64,000 bases of DNA from Croceibacterium segetis. GTDB lineage: Bacteria > Pseudomonadota > Alphaproteobacteria > Sphingomonadales > Sphingomonadaceae. The stretch covers positions 124,001 through 188,000 of the forward strand of contig NZ_JAANOZ010000004.1 of the NCBI RefSeq assembly GCF_011320115.1, written 5' to 3'. The position numbers and the translations under genes were made by a program. The notes beneath the pieces were generated by a model. The model made no database searches. It saw only the letters and a program-made list of their open reading frames with translations, and had not been told where the DNA came from. Below are positions 9,239 to 17,750 of this stretch, piece after piece. Positions within the stretch are counted from its first letter, which is position 1, and each line of letters begins with the position of its first letter.

Positions 9239-9718
9239 CTAGCCGATGCCGAAGTTGGCGCTGTCGATGTCGTCAGCGTCGAGATCGTCGACTTCGGAGC
9301 GGACCCGTCCGAGCAGCGAGCGGAACGCCTCGACTTCCTCGTCGGTGAACCTGGCGAACAGGCGCCGCTCCATCTCCAGCGCCAGCGGCATGATCTGCTC
9401 GTGCATCGCCTTGCCCGCCGGCGTGAGCTCGAGCAGGTGCGAGCGTCCGTCCTGCGCGTTCGGCCGGCGCACCGCCAGTCCGCGATCCTCGAGCACCTTG
9501 CAGGCGCGGTTGACCGCGACCTTGTCCATGATCGTCATGCTGGTGAGCTCACGCTGGGTGTGCGGCCCCGAATCGCCGAGCACCGCCATCACCCGCCATT
9601 CGGGCACGCTCAGGCCCCAGCGGTTGCGGTACTCCTGGGCGATCCTCTGGCTGACGGCGTTCGAGGTGACGGACAGGCGATAGGGCAGGAATTCGGCGAG
9701 GCGGTTGCTTTGTTTCAT
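9239..9718 (-). CDS. MarR-family transcriptional regulator
   Basis: A 159-residue winged-helix regulator. The MarR core spans about residues 30-140: WRVMAVLGDSGPHTQRELTS (helix-turn-helix entry), a recognition helix region (DKVAVNRACKVLEDRGLAVR) and the wing (DGRSHLLELTPAG). The effector is not deducible. It lies downstream of mtnP on the same strand. The region just upstream of its start carries a perfect palindrome (9721-9732), which suggests autoregulation. The ATG at 9718 has only a weak ribosome site. Confidence 0.9.
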   Translation of the reverse strand: MKQSNRLAEFLPYRLSVTSNAVSQRIAQEYRNRWGLSVPEWRVMAVLGDSGPHTQRELTSMTIMDKVAVNRACKVLEDRGLAVRRPNAQDGRSHLLELTPAGKAMHEQIMPLALEMERRLFARFTDEEVEAFRSLLGRVRSEVDDLDADDIDSANFGIG

Positions 9719-9720
9719 GG

Positions 9721-9739
9721 CAAACTAGTTTGTTGCAAC
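9721..9739. promoter_or_regulatory. probable MarR operator
   Basis: Perfect 12-bp palindrome CAAACTAGTTTG at 9721-9732, overlapping by one base a second palindrome GTTGCAAC at 9732-9739. It lies 3 nt upstream of the marR start codon, where a bound regulator would block initiation. The link to this regulator is inference from position and symmetry. Confidence 0.5.
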
Positions 9740-9778
9740 TTTCTGGAGGTTTGGGAAGGGCCAGCCGACCAAGCGTCG

Positions 9779-10666
9779 TTAACCCTCTGCGGATTCCTCG
9801 ACGAGCAGCCGGCGCATCACGGCGTCGAGGCGGGCGGTCGCCTGGCGGGTCCAGGCGCTGCGCGGAGTGACCAGCGCGGCGTCGAGCGCGCGGTCGATCG
9901 GGCTCGCGGCGCGCTCTTCGGGCAGGGCCCGGGCCAGCTCGGCGAGCGTGCGCCGCGCGGTCTCGGCGTTGGCGCGCATCACGGCGAGGATCTCGGCCGC
10001 CTCGACCCCCGCCTCGGCATCGCGCCAGGCGTCGTAGTCGGTGACCATGGCGAGCAGAGCGTAAGGCAGCTCGGCCTCGCGGGCGAGCCGCGCCTCCGGC
10101 AGCGCGGTCATGCCGATCACGTCGGCGCCCCACGAACGGTAGAGATGGCTCTCGGCGCGGGTCGAGAACTGCGGGCCCTCGATGGCGACGTAAGTCCCGC
10201 CGCGATGGATCTTGGCGCCAGCCTTCCTGGCGGCGTCGGCGGCGAATTTGCTCAGCCGCGGGCACACCGGGTCGGCCAGGCCGACATGGGCGACCACGCC
10301 CTCGCCGAAGAAGCTCCGCTCGCGGCCGGTCGTGCGGTCGATGAACTGGTCGACCGCCACGAAGGTGCCCGGCGCCAGGTCCTCCCTGAGCGAACCGATC
10401 GCCGAGATCGCCAGCACGTCGGTGACCCCGCAGCGCTTGAGCGCGTCGATGTTGGCGCGGTAGTTGACCTGGCCCGGCGACAGGCGATGGCCTTCGCCGT
10501 GGCGGGCGATGAAGCTGAACTTCACATGCCCGATCCGCCCCATCTCGACCGGCGAGGACGGCGCCCCGAACGCGCTGCCGACGGCGATCTGCTGGACATC
10601 GCTCTCCAGCTCGCCGGGATCGTACAGCCCCGAGCCGCCGATAACGCCGATGTGCCAGCCGGCCAT
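9779..10666 (-). CDS. mtnP: S-methyl-5'-thioadenosine phosphorylase
   Basis: A 295-residue purine nucleoside phosphorylase of the MTAP subfamily. It splits methylthioadenosine with phosphate to adenine and methylthioribose-1-phosphate, in methionine salvage and polyamine by-product recycling. Diagnostic motifs are IGGSGLYD at the N-terminus, RHGEGHRLSPGQVNYRAN, the phosphate and base site IEGPQFSTRAES, GMTALPEA, and TDYDAW. The aspartates of that last motif favour 6-aminopurines, hence MTA rather than guanosine or inosine. It sits 20 nt downstream of an SDR gene on the same strand. Confidence 0.92.
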   Translation of the reverse strand: MAGWHIGVIGGSGLYDPGELESDVQQIAVGSAFGAPSSPVEMGRIGHVKFSFIARHGEGHRLSPGQVNYRANIDALKRCGVTDVLAISAIGSLREDLAPGTFVAVDQFIDRTTGRERSFFGEGVVAHVGLADPVCPRLSKFAADAARKAGAKIHRGGTYVAIEGPQFSTRAESHLYRSWGADVIGMTALPEARLAREAELPYALLAMVTDYDAWRDAEAGVEAAEILAVMRANAETARRTLAELARALPEERAASPIDRALDAALVTPRSAWTRQATARLDAVMRRLLVEESAEG

Positions 10667-10686
10667 GCCCCCGCCCCGTCAGCCGG

Positions 10687-11469
10687 TCACTTCGGCGGCA
10701 TGCGGATGGCGCCGTCGAGCCGCACGCTGGCGCCGTTGAAGTAACCGGTCTCGATCATCGTCAGCACCAGCCCGGCGTATTCCTCGGGCCTCCCGAGGCG
10801 CTTGGGGAACGGCACCGCCAGGGCGAGCGATTCCTGCGCCTTCTCGGGCAGGCCGGCGAGCAGCGGGGTGGCGAAGATACCCGGCTGGATGGCATTGATG
10901 CGGATGCCTTCCTGCATGAAGTCGCGCGCGATCGGCAGGGTCATGCCCATCACCGCCGCTTTCGAGGCGGCATAGGCGACCTGGCCGATCTGGCCGTCCT
11001 CGGCCGCCACGCTCGAGGTCACCACCATCGCTCCGCGCTCGCCGTCCTCGAGGCCGTCGAGGGTCATCATCCCGGCGGCCGCCTTGGCGACGCACTGGAA
11101 GGTGCCGAGCAGGTTGACCTTGATCGTCTTCATGAACTGATCGACCGGGTAGTGGCTGATCGCACCGGTCTCGCGGTCGCGCTTGACGGTCTTGCCGATC
11201 GTGCCGATCCCGGCGCAGCAGACCAGCACCCGCTCCTGCCCGTGCGCCGCGCGGGCCTGGGCGAATCCGGCATCGACCGAGGCTTCGTCCGACACGTCGA
11301 CCTTGCAGAACGTTCCGCCGATGTCCCGGGCGACGCTCTCGCCGCGCTCCTCGTTGAGGTCGAAGATGGCGACCTTGGCGCCTTTCGCCGCCAGCGCCCG
11401 CGCGCTCGCTTCGCCGAGGCCCGAGGCTCCTCCGGTGACGACGGCGGCGATGGAACTGTCGATCTTCAC
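10687..11469 (-). CDS. SDR-family oxidoreductase, type II 3-hydroxyacyl-CoA dehydrogenase-like
   Basis: A 260-residue classical short-chain dehydrogenase. The cofactor motif is TGGASGLG (residues 12-19) with an acidic residue after beta-2 (IFDLNEE), which favours NAD. CAGIG is the structural motif, and the catalytic set is Ser (VTSSVAA) and YAASK (Tyr-Lys). The longer insert DRETGAISHYPVDQF and the overall length match HSD10-type 3-hydroxyacyl-CoA dehydrogenases, which suggests a role in fatty-acid or steroid breakdown. The substrate remains a family inference. It precedes mtnP with a 20-nt gap. Confidence 0.87.
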   Translation of the reverse strand: MKIDSSIAAVVTGGASGLGEASARALAAKGAKVAIFDLNEERGESVARDIGGTFCKVDVSDEASVDAGFAQARAAHGQERVLVCCAGIGTIGKTVKRDRETGAISHYPVDQFMKTIKVNLLGTFQCVAKAAAGMMTLDGLEDGERGAMVVTSSVAAEDGQIGQVAYAASKAAVMGMTLPIARDFMQEGIRINAIQPGIFATPLLAGLPEKAQESLALAVPFPKRLGRPEEYAGLVLTMIETGYFNGASVRLDGAIRMPPK

Positions 11470-11580
11470 GTCATTCTCCTTGCGGACGATATCTCGGGGC
11501 GCGCCTTAGACGCTCCCACTTCCTTCGTCATCCCTGCCGAACCGAGTCCGGCCCGGCGCTCGATTCGGGGTTGCGGGCCG

Positions 11581-11671
11581 GGTGACACTTTACGGACCCT
11601 GTCACCTTGGTGTCGCCCTGAAAACCACGCATTTCCGCCGGTTTCGACCGAGGCGACAGGGTGACACTTGT
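11581..11671. repeat. dispersed intergenic element, copy A
   Basis: A stretch of about 90 bp opening with GGTGACACTTTACGGA and closing with GGCGACAGGGTGACAC, with an internal TGTCGCCCTGAAAACC. The same ordered blocks recur at 57511-57612 and, more degenerate, at 21160-21243. TGTCACC/GGTGACA and TGTCGCC/GGCGACA give it internal inverted symmetry. Together with the LexA-type box, it fills the 341-nt gap between the SDR gene and the YaiI gene. Confidence 0.6.
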
Positions 11672-11738
11672 CCAACAGCGATTGCCGCCGGCTCGCGCCA
11701 CTTGTTCCGCAGGATGAGCTCGGTCCATCCTCAGCTTG

Positions 11739-11753
11739 GAACATAAAAAGAAC
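11739..11753 (+). promoter_or_regulatory. LexA (SOS) box, alphaproteobacterial type
   Basis: GAAC-ATAAAAA-GAAC, an exact match to the alphaproteobacterial LexA direct repeat GAAC-N7-GAAC (the reverse strand of GTTC-N7-GTTC). It lies 57 nt upstream of the YaiI-family gene on the plus strand. Binding by LexA is inferred. Confidence 0.6.
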
Positions 11754-11810
11754 ATGTAGGACAGCAGCTTTTCGCTCCCGCCTCCAACATTCGGCGCGTA
11801 AGCCCGCCGC

Positions 11811-12269
11811 ATGAGCCAGGTGCGAATCCTCGTCGATGCCGACGCCTGCCCGGTGAAAGAGGAAGTCTACCGCGTAGCCCAGCGCCGCAAGGTGGCGGTC
11901 GCGGTGGTCAGCAACAGCCCGTTCCGCGTGCCGATCGATCCATTGATAGAGCGCGTGGTGGTCCACGGCGGGTTCGACGCTGCCGACGACTGGATCGCCG
12001 AGCGCGCCGATGCCCGCGCGGTGGTGGTTACCGGCGACATCCTCCTTGCCGACCGTTGCCTCAAGGCCGGCGCCACCGTGATCGCGCACACCGGCCGACC
12101 CTTCACGCCGGCCTCGATCGGCAGCGCCATCGCCACGCGGGCGATCATGGCCGACTTGCGGGCGGGTGGGGATGTGATCGGAGGACCGGCGCCGTTCGCC
12201 AAGGCAGACCGCTCGCGGTTCCTGCAGGCGCTCGACGAGGCGTTGGTGAGACTGGAGCGGCAGCGGTGA
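11811..12269 (+). CDS. YaiI/YqxD family protein (UPF0178, DUF188)
   Basis: A 152-residue protein that matches the UPF0178 family across its length. The N-terminal metal-binding-type motif is DADACPVKEEVYRVA; VVTGDILLADRCLKAGA and the closing block GPAPFAKADRSRFLQALDEA follow. The fold is PIN-like and a nuclease role has been suggested for the family, but the function is not established. It stands alone between a gap with a LexA-type box and a convergent P-type ATPase gene. Confidence 0.9.
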   Translation: MSQVRILVDADACPVKEEVYRVAQRRKVAVAVVSNSPFRVPIDPLIERVVVHGGFDAADDWIAERADARAVVVTGDILLADRCLKAGATVIAHTGRPFTPASIGSAIATRAIMADLRAGGDVIGGPAPFAKADRSRFLQALDEALVRLERQR

Positions 12270-12322
12270 GGTCCGCCCACACACGCTCATGAAGCGCTTG
12301 CCCCAATGCGGTCGTACAAAGT

Positions 12323-14887
12323 CTAGCCGACGAGCCCGGCATTGAAGCGCTTCTTGCCGGCGGCGAGCATGACCGCCAGCGCCGCCGCAACCAGCGCAGC
12401 AGCGACAACACCGTTCTCGCCGGGCACTGCGAAACCGAATAATCGCGCCACGGACGGCACCAGGACTATCAGCGCGTAGAGTGGCGCGGTCAGGCCCAAG
12501 ATGGCGGCCAGCGCCCAATTATGGCCGGAGGACCGGCGCCCAACCCAGCGCACTCCGAATGAACGATTGACGAGCACCAGGACGAACACGGCTGCAATCA
12601 GGCCGGCGAAGACCGTCGCTCTCATCGCCTCGGCCGCCATGGCCGAACGCTGCGCCCAAGCGGCCAGCCCGAGGAGCAGCGCCAGCGCCGCGGCGCCCTG
12701 GGACGCCGACCACACCGCCAGGGCTCGCGAAATCAGCGCAGTGTGCGGCGCGCGTGGCCTTCGCTGCATCACGTCCGGCTCCTCCGGCTCCGCTTCGAAG
12801 ACCAGCGAACAGGTTGGATCGATGATCAATTCGAGCAAGGCGATATGCACCGGTCCGAGGATCAGCGGCCAGCCGAAGAGCAAGGGGGCGATCGCGAGCC
12901 CGGCAATCGGCAGGTGGACCGCGAAGATGAAGCCGGCCGCCTTGCGGATGTTGTCGTAAATCCGCCGTCCCAGTCGGACCGCGGTTACGATGCTCCCGAA
13001 ATCGTCGTCAAGCAGGACGAGCGCGGAAGCCGCCCGGGCGACATCGGTCCCGCGTTGCCCCATCGCAATCCCGATGTGCGCGGCCTTGAGCGACGGGGCG
13101 TCGTTTACCCCGTCACCCGTCATCGCGACGATTTCCCCGGCCGACTTGAGCGCGCGGACGATGCGCAATTTCTGTTCGGGCAGGACGCGCGCGAACACCG
13201 CCACGCCCCTAATTTGCCGGGCAAGTTCGGTATCGTCGGCTTTGGCGATCTCCGCACCGGTCATCACGCTTCCCGCCGCGATCCCGGCCTGGGCGGCAAT
13301 CGCGCTCGCGGTTGCCGGGTAGTCGCCGGTGATCATCACCACCCTGATGCCGGCTTCCTGCAGTTGCCGGACGGCTGCCGGCACCGATTCGCGGATAGGA
13401 TCGGCCAGCCCTACCAGCCCGCGATAGACGAAGTCGAAGTGCCGCTGGGTCTCCGGCAAGTGCTCGGTGCTCCAGCCGGCTTCGGCGACGGCCAGGACGC
13501 GCAGGCCGCGTCGCGCCATCTCTCCCACGGCCGCATCCATCGCTTGTCGCGCGCCGGCATCAAGACGGCACAGCTCGGCGATCGCTTCCGGCGCGCCTTT
13601 TGCGGCAACCATTCGTTGCGGCTTCTCACCGCGCATCCAGACTTGCGACATCGCCAGCAATTCCGGCGCGAGCGCATAGGCCTGCTCCATCGACCAGCCG
13701 TGCTCGCGATGGCTGGCCAGCGACGTGGTCGCCTGGGCGCTGGCGAGGTCATGGAAGGCCTTTTCCATCGGATCGAAGGGGTCTTCCTCGCTGGCAAGCA
13801 TGCCCAACCGGGCAAGATCGGCGAATTCCGGCGTGGACAGGGCTTCGCCCAGGCCCGGACGATGGATTTCGCCTCCGGCAAGCCGCAGCTCGGCGACGGC
13901 CATTCGGTTCTGCGTCAGGGTGCCGGTCTTGTCGGTGCACAGGACGGTGGCCGCGCCAAGCGTCTCGATGGCGCTTCCGCGGCGCGCCAGCACGCGCGAC
14001 CGCGCCATGCGCAGCGCGCCGATCGTCATGAACAAAGCCAGCACCACCGGCAGTTCTTCGGGCAGCAGGGACATCGCCACCGCGATCCCGGAGAGGAGGC
14101 CGTCGAGCCACCCTCCCCTCAGGAAACCGTAGAGGAGCACGGAAAGCAGGCTCACCGCTAGTGCCGCCACGGCAAACCAACGAACCAGGCTCCTCGTCTG
14201 GAGGACGAGAGGCGGAGTCTCGGTCTCTAGCGACGCCAGCGATCGGCCGAGCGCACCGATCCGGCTGTGGGGACCGGTAGCGTGGACCCGCGCCAGCCCG
14301 GTTCCCCGCACCACGAGCGTTCCCGAGAACGCATAGGGGAGGTTGTCCCCGCCTGGCAGGGGCGGATCGCCCGGATCCTCTCGGCTCACCGCCGACTTCG
14401 CCACCGGGACCGATTCGCCCGTGAGGATGGCTTCGTCGGCCTGGAGCCCGTTCGCCTCGACGATCCACCCGTCGGCCGAGATGCGGCTGCCTTCGCTGAT
14501 GACCAGCAAATCCCCCCGCACGACCTCGCGCGAGGCGATCGTTATTCGTCGCCCGTCGCGAATGACGGTCGCCTGGGGCATGCTGAGGTCGCGCAACGCC
14601 TCGATCGCCCCTTCGGTGCGGACTTCCTGGACGACCGCAATCCCGATCGTCAGCCCGACAAAACCCAGCAGGATCAGCGCTTCACCGGGATCGCCGAGCA
14701 GAAGGTAGATCGCTCCCGCGGCCAGCAGGAGCAAAAGCATGGGCTCTCGCAGGACGCCGCCGATGATCCCGAACGCCGAACGGCGCCGGCCGCCGGGCAG
14801 CTCGTTCGGCCCTTCCGCGGCCAGCCGGGCTTCGGCATCGGCTTGCGCGAGGCCGTCGCGGGGGGTCATTGGGGCTTCGTCGGTCAT
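12323..14887 (-). CDS. cation-translocating P-type ATPase (P2-like)
   Basis: An 854-residue P-type ATPase. Visible motifs in order are an N-terminal cation-ATPase domain (GLAQADAEARLAAEGPNELP), the actuator TGES, membrane segment M4 with PEELP, the phosphorylation loop DKTGTLTQNRM, the hinge TGDGVNDAPSLKAAHIGIAMG, and C-terminal segments with LLELIIDP. This is the Ca2+/Mg2+/Na+-type P2 group; the transported ion is not clear because the M5-M6 residues differ from SERCA. The ATG at 14887 is chosen over one further upstream because AGGAGG precedes it. It is read divergently from the response regulator at 15085. Confidence 0.9.
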   Translation of the reverse strand: MTDEAPMTPRDGLAQADAEARLAAEGPNELPGGRRRSAFGIIGGVLREPMLLLLLAAGAIYLLLGDPGEALILLGFVGLTIGIAVVQEVRTEGAIEALRDLSMPQATVIRDGRRITIASREVVRGDLLVISEGSRISADGWIVEANGLQADEAILTGESVPVAKSAVSREDPGDPPLPGGDNLPYAFSGTLVVRGTGLARVHATGPHSRIGALGRSLASLETETPPLVLQTRSLVRWFAVAALAVSLLSVLLYGFLRGGWLDGLLSGIAVAMSLLPEELPVVLALFMTIGALRMARSRVLARRGSAIETLGAATVLCTDKTGTLTQNRMAVAELRLAGGEIHRPGLGEALSTPEFADLARLGMLASEEDPFDPMEKAFHDLASAQATTSLASHREHGWSMEQAYALAPELLAMSQVWMRGEKPQRMVAAKGAPEAIAELCRLDAGARQAMDAAVGEMARRGLRVLAVAEAGWSTEHLPETQRHFDFVYRGLVGLADPIRESVPAAVRQLQEAGIRVVMITGDYPATASAIAAQAGIAAGSVMTGAEIAKADDTELARQIRGVAVFARVLPEQKLRIVRALKSAGEIVAMTGDGVNDAPSLKAAHIGIAMGQRGTDVARAASALVLLDDDFGSIVTAVRLGRRIYDNIRKAAGFIFAVHLPIAGLAIAPLLFGWPLILGPVHIALLELIIDPTCSLVFEAEPEEPDVMQRRPRAPHTALISRALAVWSASQGAAALALLLGLAAWAQRSAMAAEAMRATVFAGLIAAVFVLVLVNRSFGVRWVGRRSSGHNWALAAILGLTAPLYALIVLVPSVARLFGFAVPGENGVVAAALVAAALAVMLAAGKKRFNAGLVG

Positions 14888-15084
14888 CGGTCCACCCGCC
14901 TCCTGATCGGTCCCTTGTTGCAGACGTCTCGCGTCACGCCGATATCGCGAGGGGCTCATTTCCGGAACCGGCAGTCGCCCCGCCGGTTATGCGCACTACA
15001 CCGGACCGGGACAACCGGTGTGCCAGGACGACACTTCCCCAACCAAAGAGATGGCCGCGCCATCTCGCAACCCTATAAGGGGCA

Positions 15085-15477
15085 ATGGACGAGGTCCCAC
15101 CCATCCTTGTGGTCGAGGACGAGCCGCTCATCAGGCTTGTGCTCACCGAAGCGCTGAACGACGGCGGTTACACCGTTCTCGAGGCCGAGAACGGCCCTGC
15201 CGCGCTGGAGCTTATCGACGGGCTGGAGCAGCTTCGCGGCCTCGTGACCGACGTCAGGATGGGACCGGGATCCAACGGCTGGGAGGTCGCCCAGCACGCG
15301 CGCGAGAAGTTCGCCGGGCTCGCCGTGATCTACGTCACGGGTGACAGCATGGCGGAATGGACGGCCAACGGCGTTCCGCTGAGCATCGCGCTGCAGAAAC
15401 CCTTTGCCAGCGCGGAGCTCGTCACGGCGCTGGCCAACTTGCTGGTGGCGCAACAAACCACTCCCCCGCCGGCCTAG
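15085..15477 (+). CDS. single-domain response regulator
   Basis: A 130-residue receiver domain with no output domain. It has the acidic pair in VVEDEPLIRLVL, the phospho-acceptor Asp in LVTDVRMG, a Thr in YVTGDS and the Lys in LQKPF. Such stand-alone CheY-like receivers are common partners of HWE or hybrid kinases in sphingomonads. No kinase lies next to it; the closest is at 28361. Confidence 0.9.
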   Translation: MDEVPPILVVEDEPLIRLVLTEALNDGGYTVLEAENGPAALELIDGLEQLRGLVTDVRMGPGSNGWEVAQHAREKFAGLAVIYVTGDSMAEWTANGVPLSIALQKPFASAELVTALANLLVAQQTTPPPA

Positions 15478-15503
15478 CGCCACGCTCGCGGCAACCCGTG
15501 CGG

Positions 15504-15800
15504 CTAGCCCGGGCCGGTGTTCTCATCCTTTGCGGCCTGCCGGTACTTCATCCGCCCCAGCTCCGCCTCGACGCTGGCGCGGCCCTCTTCGCTCGCGGTA
15601 GCCAGGTCGAGAGGCCGCCCGCCGAGCCCTTCGTGCTCGCCGTTGAGGAACGCGATCGCCTGCTCGCGGCCGAGGACCAGGAAAGCCAGGCGCGAGATCT
15701 CGCCCTGCCGCGCGGCCTGTTCCGGCGAAATGGGTGCGACTTTCGAGCGGCGGCGCCAGGGATTGGTGCGACCGGGGGTTTCGGGTTTCTCTTCGCTCAT
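15504..15800 (-). CDS. MbcA/ParS/Xre-type antitoxin domain protein (DUF2384), orphan
   Basis: A 98-residue protein. Its C-terminal half carries the DUF2384 toxin-binding signature (AFLVLGREQAIAFLNGEHE, then GRPLDLATASEEGRASVEAEL). In Xre-RES and MbcTA systems this domain binds the toxin. The N-terminal 40 residues are basic and lack a clear HTH. No RES-domain toxin gene flanks it: neighbours are a receiver and a ClC channel. The ATG at 15800 begins the conserved part; the open frame extends further upstream without similarity. Confidence 0.75.
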   Translation of the reverse strand: MSEEKPETPGRTNPWRRRSKVAPISPEQAARQGEISRLAFLVLGREQAIAFLNGEHEGLGGRPLDLATASEEGRASVEAELGRMKYRQAAKDENTGPG

Positions 15801-15916
15801 GCCGGGTGCGCTCCTCGCGAGTAAGCGGGAGCACGAGGTCTCCCAGCCGCGGGCGCTTACGGGGCGAAGCTCACGATAGACCCTAGATGGGGTCGGGGAG
15901 CCGTTATGGTAAGGGC

Positions 15917-17704
15917 TCATCCCCGAGAGCGCGTCCGCTCACCCTTGAGCGCCGCCGCCCGCGAGCGCAGCAAGTCCCGCCGTGCGACGATGCCCGCAAT
16001 CCGCCCGTCCGCATCCGTCACGCACACCCGGCCCGAGTTCTCGGCGATCATCAGGTTGGCGATCACGTCCGACGGGGTGTCGAGGGTGACCACCGGCAGC
16101 GAGACGTCGGACAGCGTCTCGCCCAAGCTGCCGTCGAGCGTGCCGGGCTCCTGCCGCCAGCGCAGCGCGTCGGCGCGCGAGACGAGCGCGACCGGGCGGC
16201 CGGCCTCGTCCACCACCGGATAGCTGCGGTGGACCGCCTCGCCCTCGAAGAACACCAGCGCCTCGCCCACCGGCAGGTCGGCCGGGAGCGTGACCGGGTC
16301 GGCGGTCATGACGTCGCGGGCGAGGCTCAGCGCGAGCGGGTCGACGCTGAATTCCTGGCTGATGTGGCGCCCGCGCCGGCTGATCTTCTCGGTCAGGATC
16401 GAGCGGCGCAGCAGCAGCACGGCCAGCCCGAAAGCGATGCCCGAGCTGGCGATGGCTTCGGGCAGCGCATCGAAGCGGCCGGTCAATTCGGCGACGAACA
16501 GCGCGGCGGTGAGCGGCGCGCGCATCGCAGCGCTCATCATTCCGGCCATGCCGATCATCGCCCACGGGCCGCTCCCGCCCGGCAGCCACAGCCCGGCGAG
16601 CGCGCCCGCCGCGCCACCGATGATCAGCAGCGGGGCGAGGATGCCGCCCGAGGTCCCCGAGCCGAGCGCGGCGAGCCAGACGACCGCCTTGACCGCCAGC
16701 AGCAGCACGATCGCCTGGGCAACCAGGGAGCCGGCCACCAGCGCCTGGATCGTGTCGTAGCCCGCGCCGAGCACGCGCGGCTCGACCAGCGCGCCGAGGC
16801 CGACGACGACCGAGCCGAGCGCCGGCCACCACATCCAGTGCAGCGGCAGGCGGTGAAAGAGGTCCTCGATCAAGTACAGTGCCTTGGAAATGACGCACGC
16901 CAGCAGCCCGGTCATGGCCCCGACGAGCGCCGCCAGCAGCAGGCTCGTGCCCGAGGCGGCGAGGTGCCACTCGGCCGGGAACAGCGGCCCGGAGCCGACC
17001 ACCCACGGCCGCCAGGCGAAGGCGACGACCACGCTCGTCACCACCGGCACGAAGCTGCGCGGCTTCCATTCGAACAGCAGCACCTCGACCGCCAGCAGGA
17101 TCGCCGCGAACGGGGTGCCGAAGATCGCCGTCATGCCCGCCGCCGCGCCGGCCACCAGCAGTGTCTTGCGCTCGGCGGCGGTAAGGTGGAAGCGCTGGGC
17201 GAACAGCGAGCCGATCGCCCCTCCGGTCATGATGATCGGGCCTTCGGCGCCGAACGGCCCGCCGCTGCCGATCGAGATTGCCGAGGATATCGGCTTCAAC
17301 AGCGCGACCTTGAGCGTGAGCTTGCTCTCGCCGTAGAGGATCGCCTCGATCGCTTCGGGAATGCCGTGGCCGCGGATCTTGTCCGAGCCGAACCGCGCCA
17401 TCGCGCCGATGACGAGGCTGCCGAGGACCGGGATGAGGATCGTCAGCGGCCCGGTCGCAGCGTCGGCCGGCGAGACCATGGCCCACGACAGCCTGTGGTA
17501 CCACAGCAGGTTGGTCGTCAGCCCGATGAGGTGCAGCAGCGCCCACGCCGACAGCGCGCCGCCCGTGCCCGTCGCCAGCGCCATCGCGGCGAGCAGGAGC
17601 ATGCGCACGTCGGCGTTGTGGTCGGCGAGCCGCGGGCGGTTGGGCGCGCCCGGAAGCGCGCCCCGCCCTGCGACCCGGGCGTTTAGGTTGGCGTTGCCTG
17701 TCAT
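15917..17704 (-). CDS. ClC-family chloride channel/antiporter with CBS domains
   Basis: A 595-residue membrane protein of the voltage-gated chloride channel family. ClC motifs are GHGIPEA, GSGGPFGAEGPI (the gating Glu is kept in GAEGP) and GSGTSGGILAP. About ten or more membrane segments span residues 30-430. The C-terminal 130 residues hold a pair of CBS motifs (DVMTADPVTLPADLPVGEAL and VVTLDTPSDVIANLM), which bind adenine nucleotides in relatives. It is read divergently from a MarR regulator with a shared palindrome in the 46-nt gap. Confidence 0.92.
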   Translation of the reverse strand: MTGNANLNARVAGRGALPGAPNRPRLADHNADVRMLLLAAMALATGTGGALSAWALLHLIGLTTNLLWYHRLSWAMVSPADAATGPLTILIPVLGSLVIGAMARFGSDKIRGHGIPEAIEAILYGESKLTLKVALLKPISSAISIGSGGPFGAEGPIIMTGGAIGSLFAQRFHLTAAERKTLLVAGAAAGMTAIFGTPFAAILLAVEVLLFEWKPRSFVPVVTSVVVAFAWRPWVVGSGPLFPAEWHLAASGTSLLLAALVGAMTGLLACVISKALYLIEDLFHRLPLHWMWWPALGSVVVGLGALVEPRVLGAGYDTIQALVAGSLVAQAIVLLLAVKAVVWLAALGSGTSGGILAPLLIIGGAAGALAGLWLPGGSGPWAMIGMAGMMSAAMRAPLTAALFVAELTGRFDALPEAIASSGIAFGLAVLLLRRSILTEKISRRGRHISQEFSVDPLALSLARDVMTADPVTLPADLPVGEALVFFEGEAVHRSYPVVDEAGRPVALVSRADALRWRQEPGTLDGSLGETLSDVSLPVVTLDTPSDVIANLMIAENSGRVCVTDADGRIAGIVARRDLLRSRAAALKGERTRSRG

Positions 17705-17715
17705 GCGCCGGGCAA

Positions 17716-17736
17716 CTATGTCGTAGTACGATATAG
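17716..17736. promoter_or_regulatory. operator between ClC and marR genes
   Basis: Inverted repeat with 10-bp arms CTATGTCGTA and TACGATATAG around a central G, one mismatch. It fills the middle of the 46-nt intergenic region between two divergent genes. MarR dimers typically bind such 16-22 bp palindromes, so it probably controls both genes (inference). Confidence 0.65.
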
Positions 17737-17750
17737 CACAAGAGGGGCCG

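Noticed and set aside
14998-15021. ACACCGG/CCGGTGT inverted repeat between the P-type ATPase and the receiver gene
   Set aside because: Seven-bp arms with a 10-nt loop in GC-rich DNA; no T-tract and no regulator nearby, so neither terminator nor operator can be supported.
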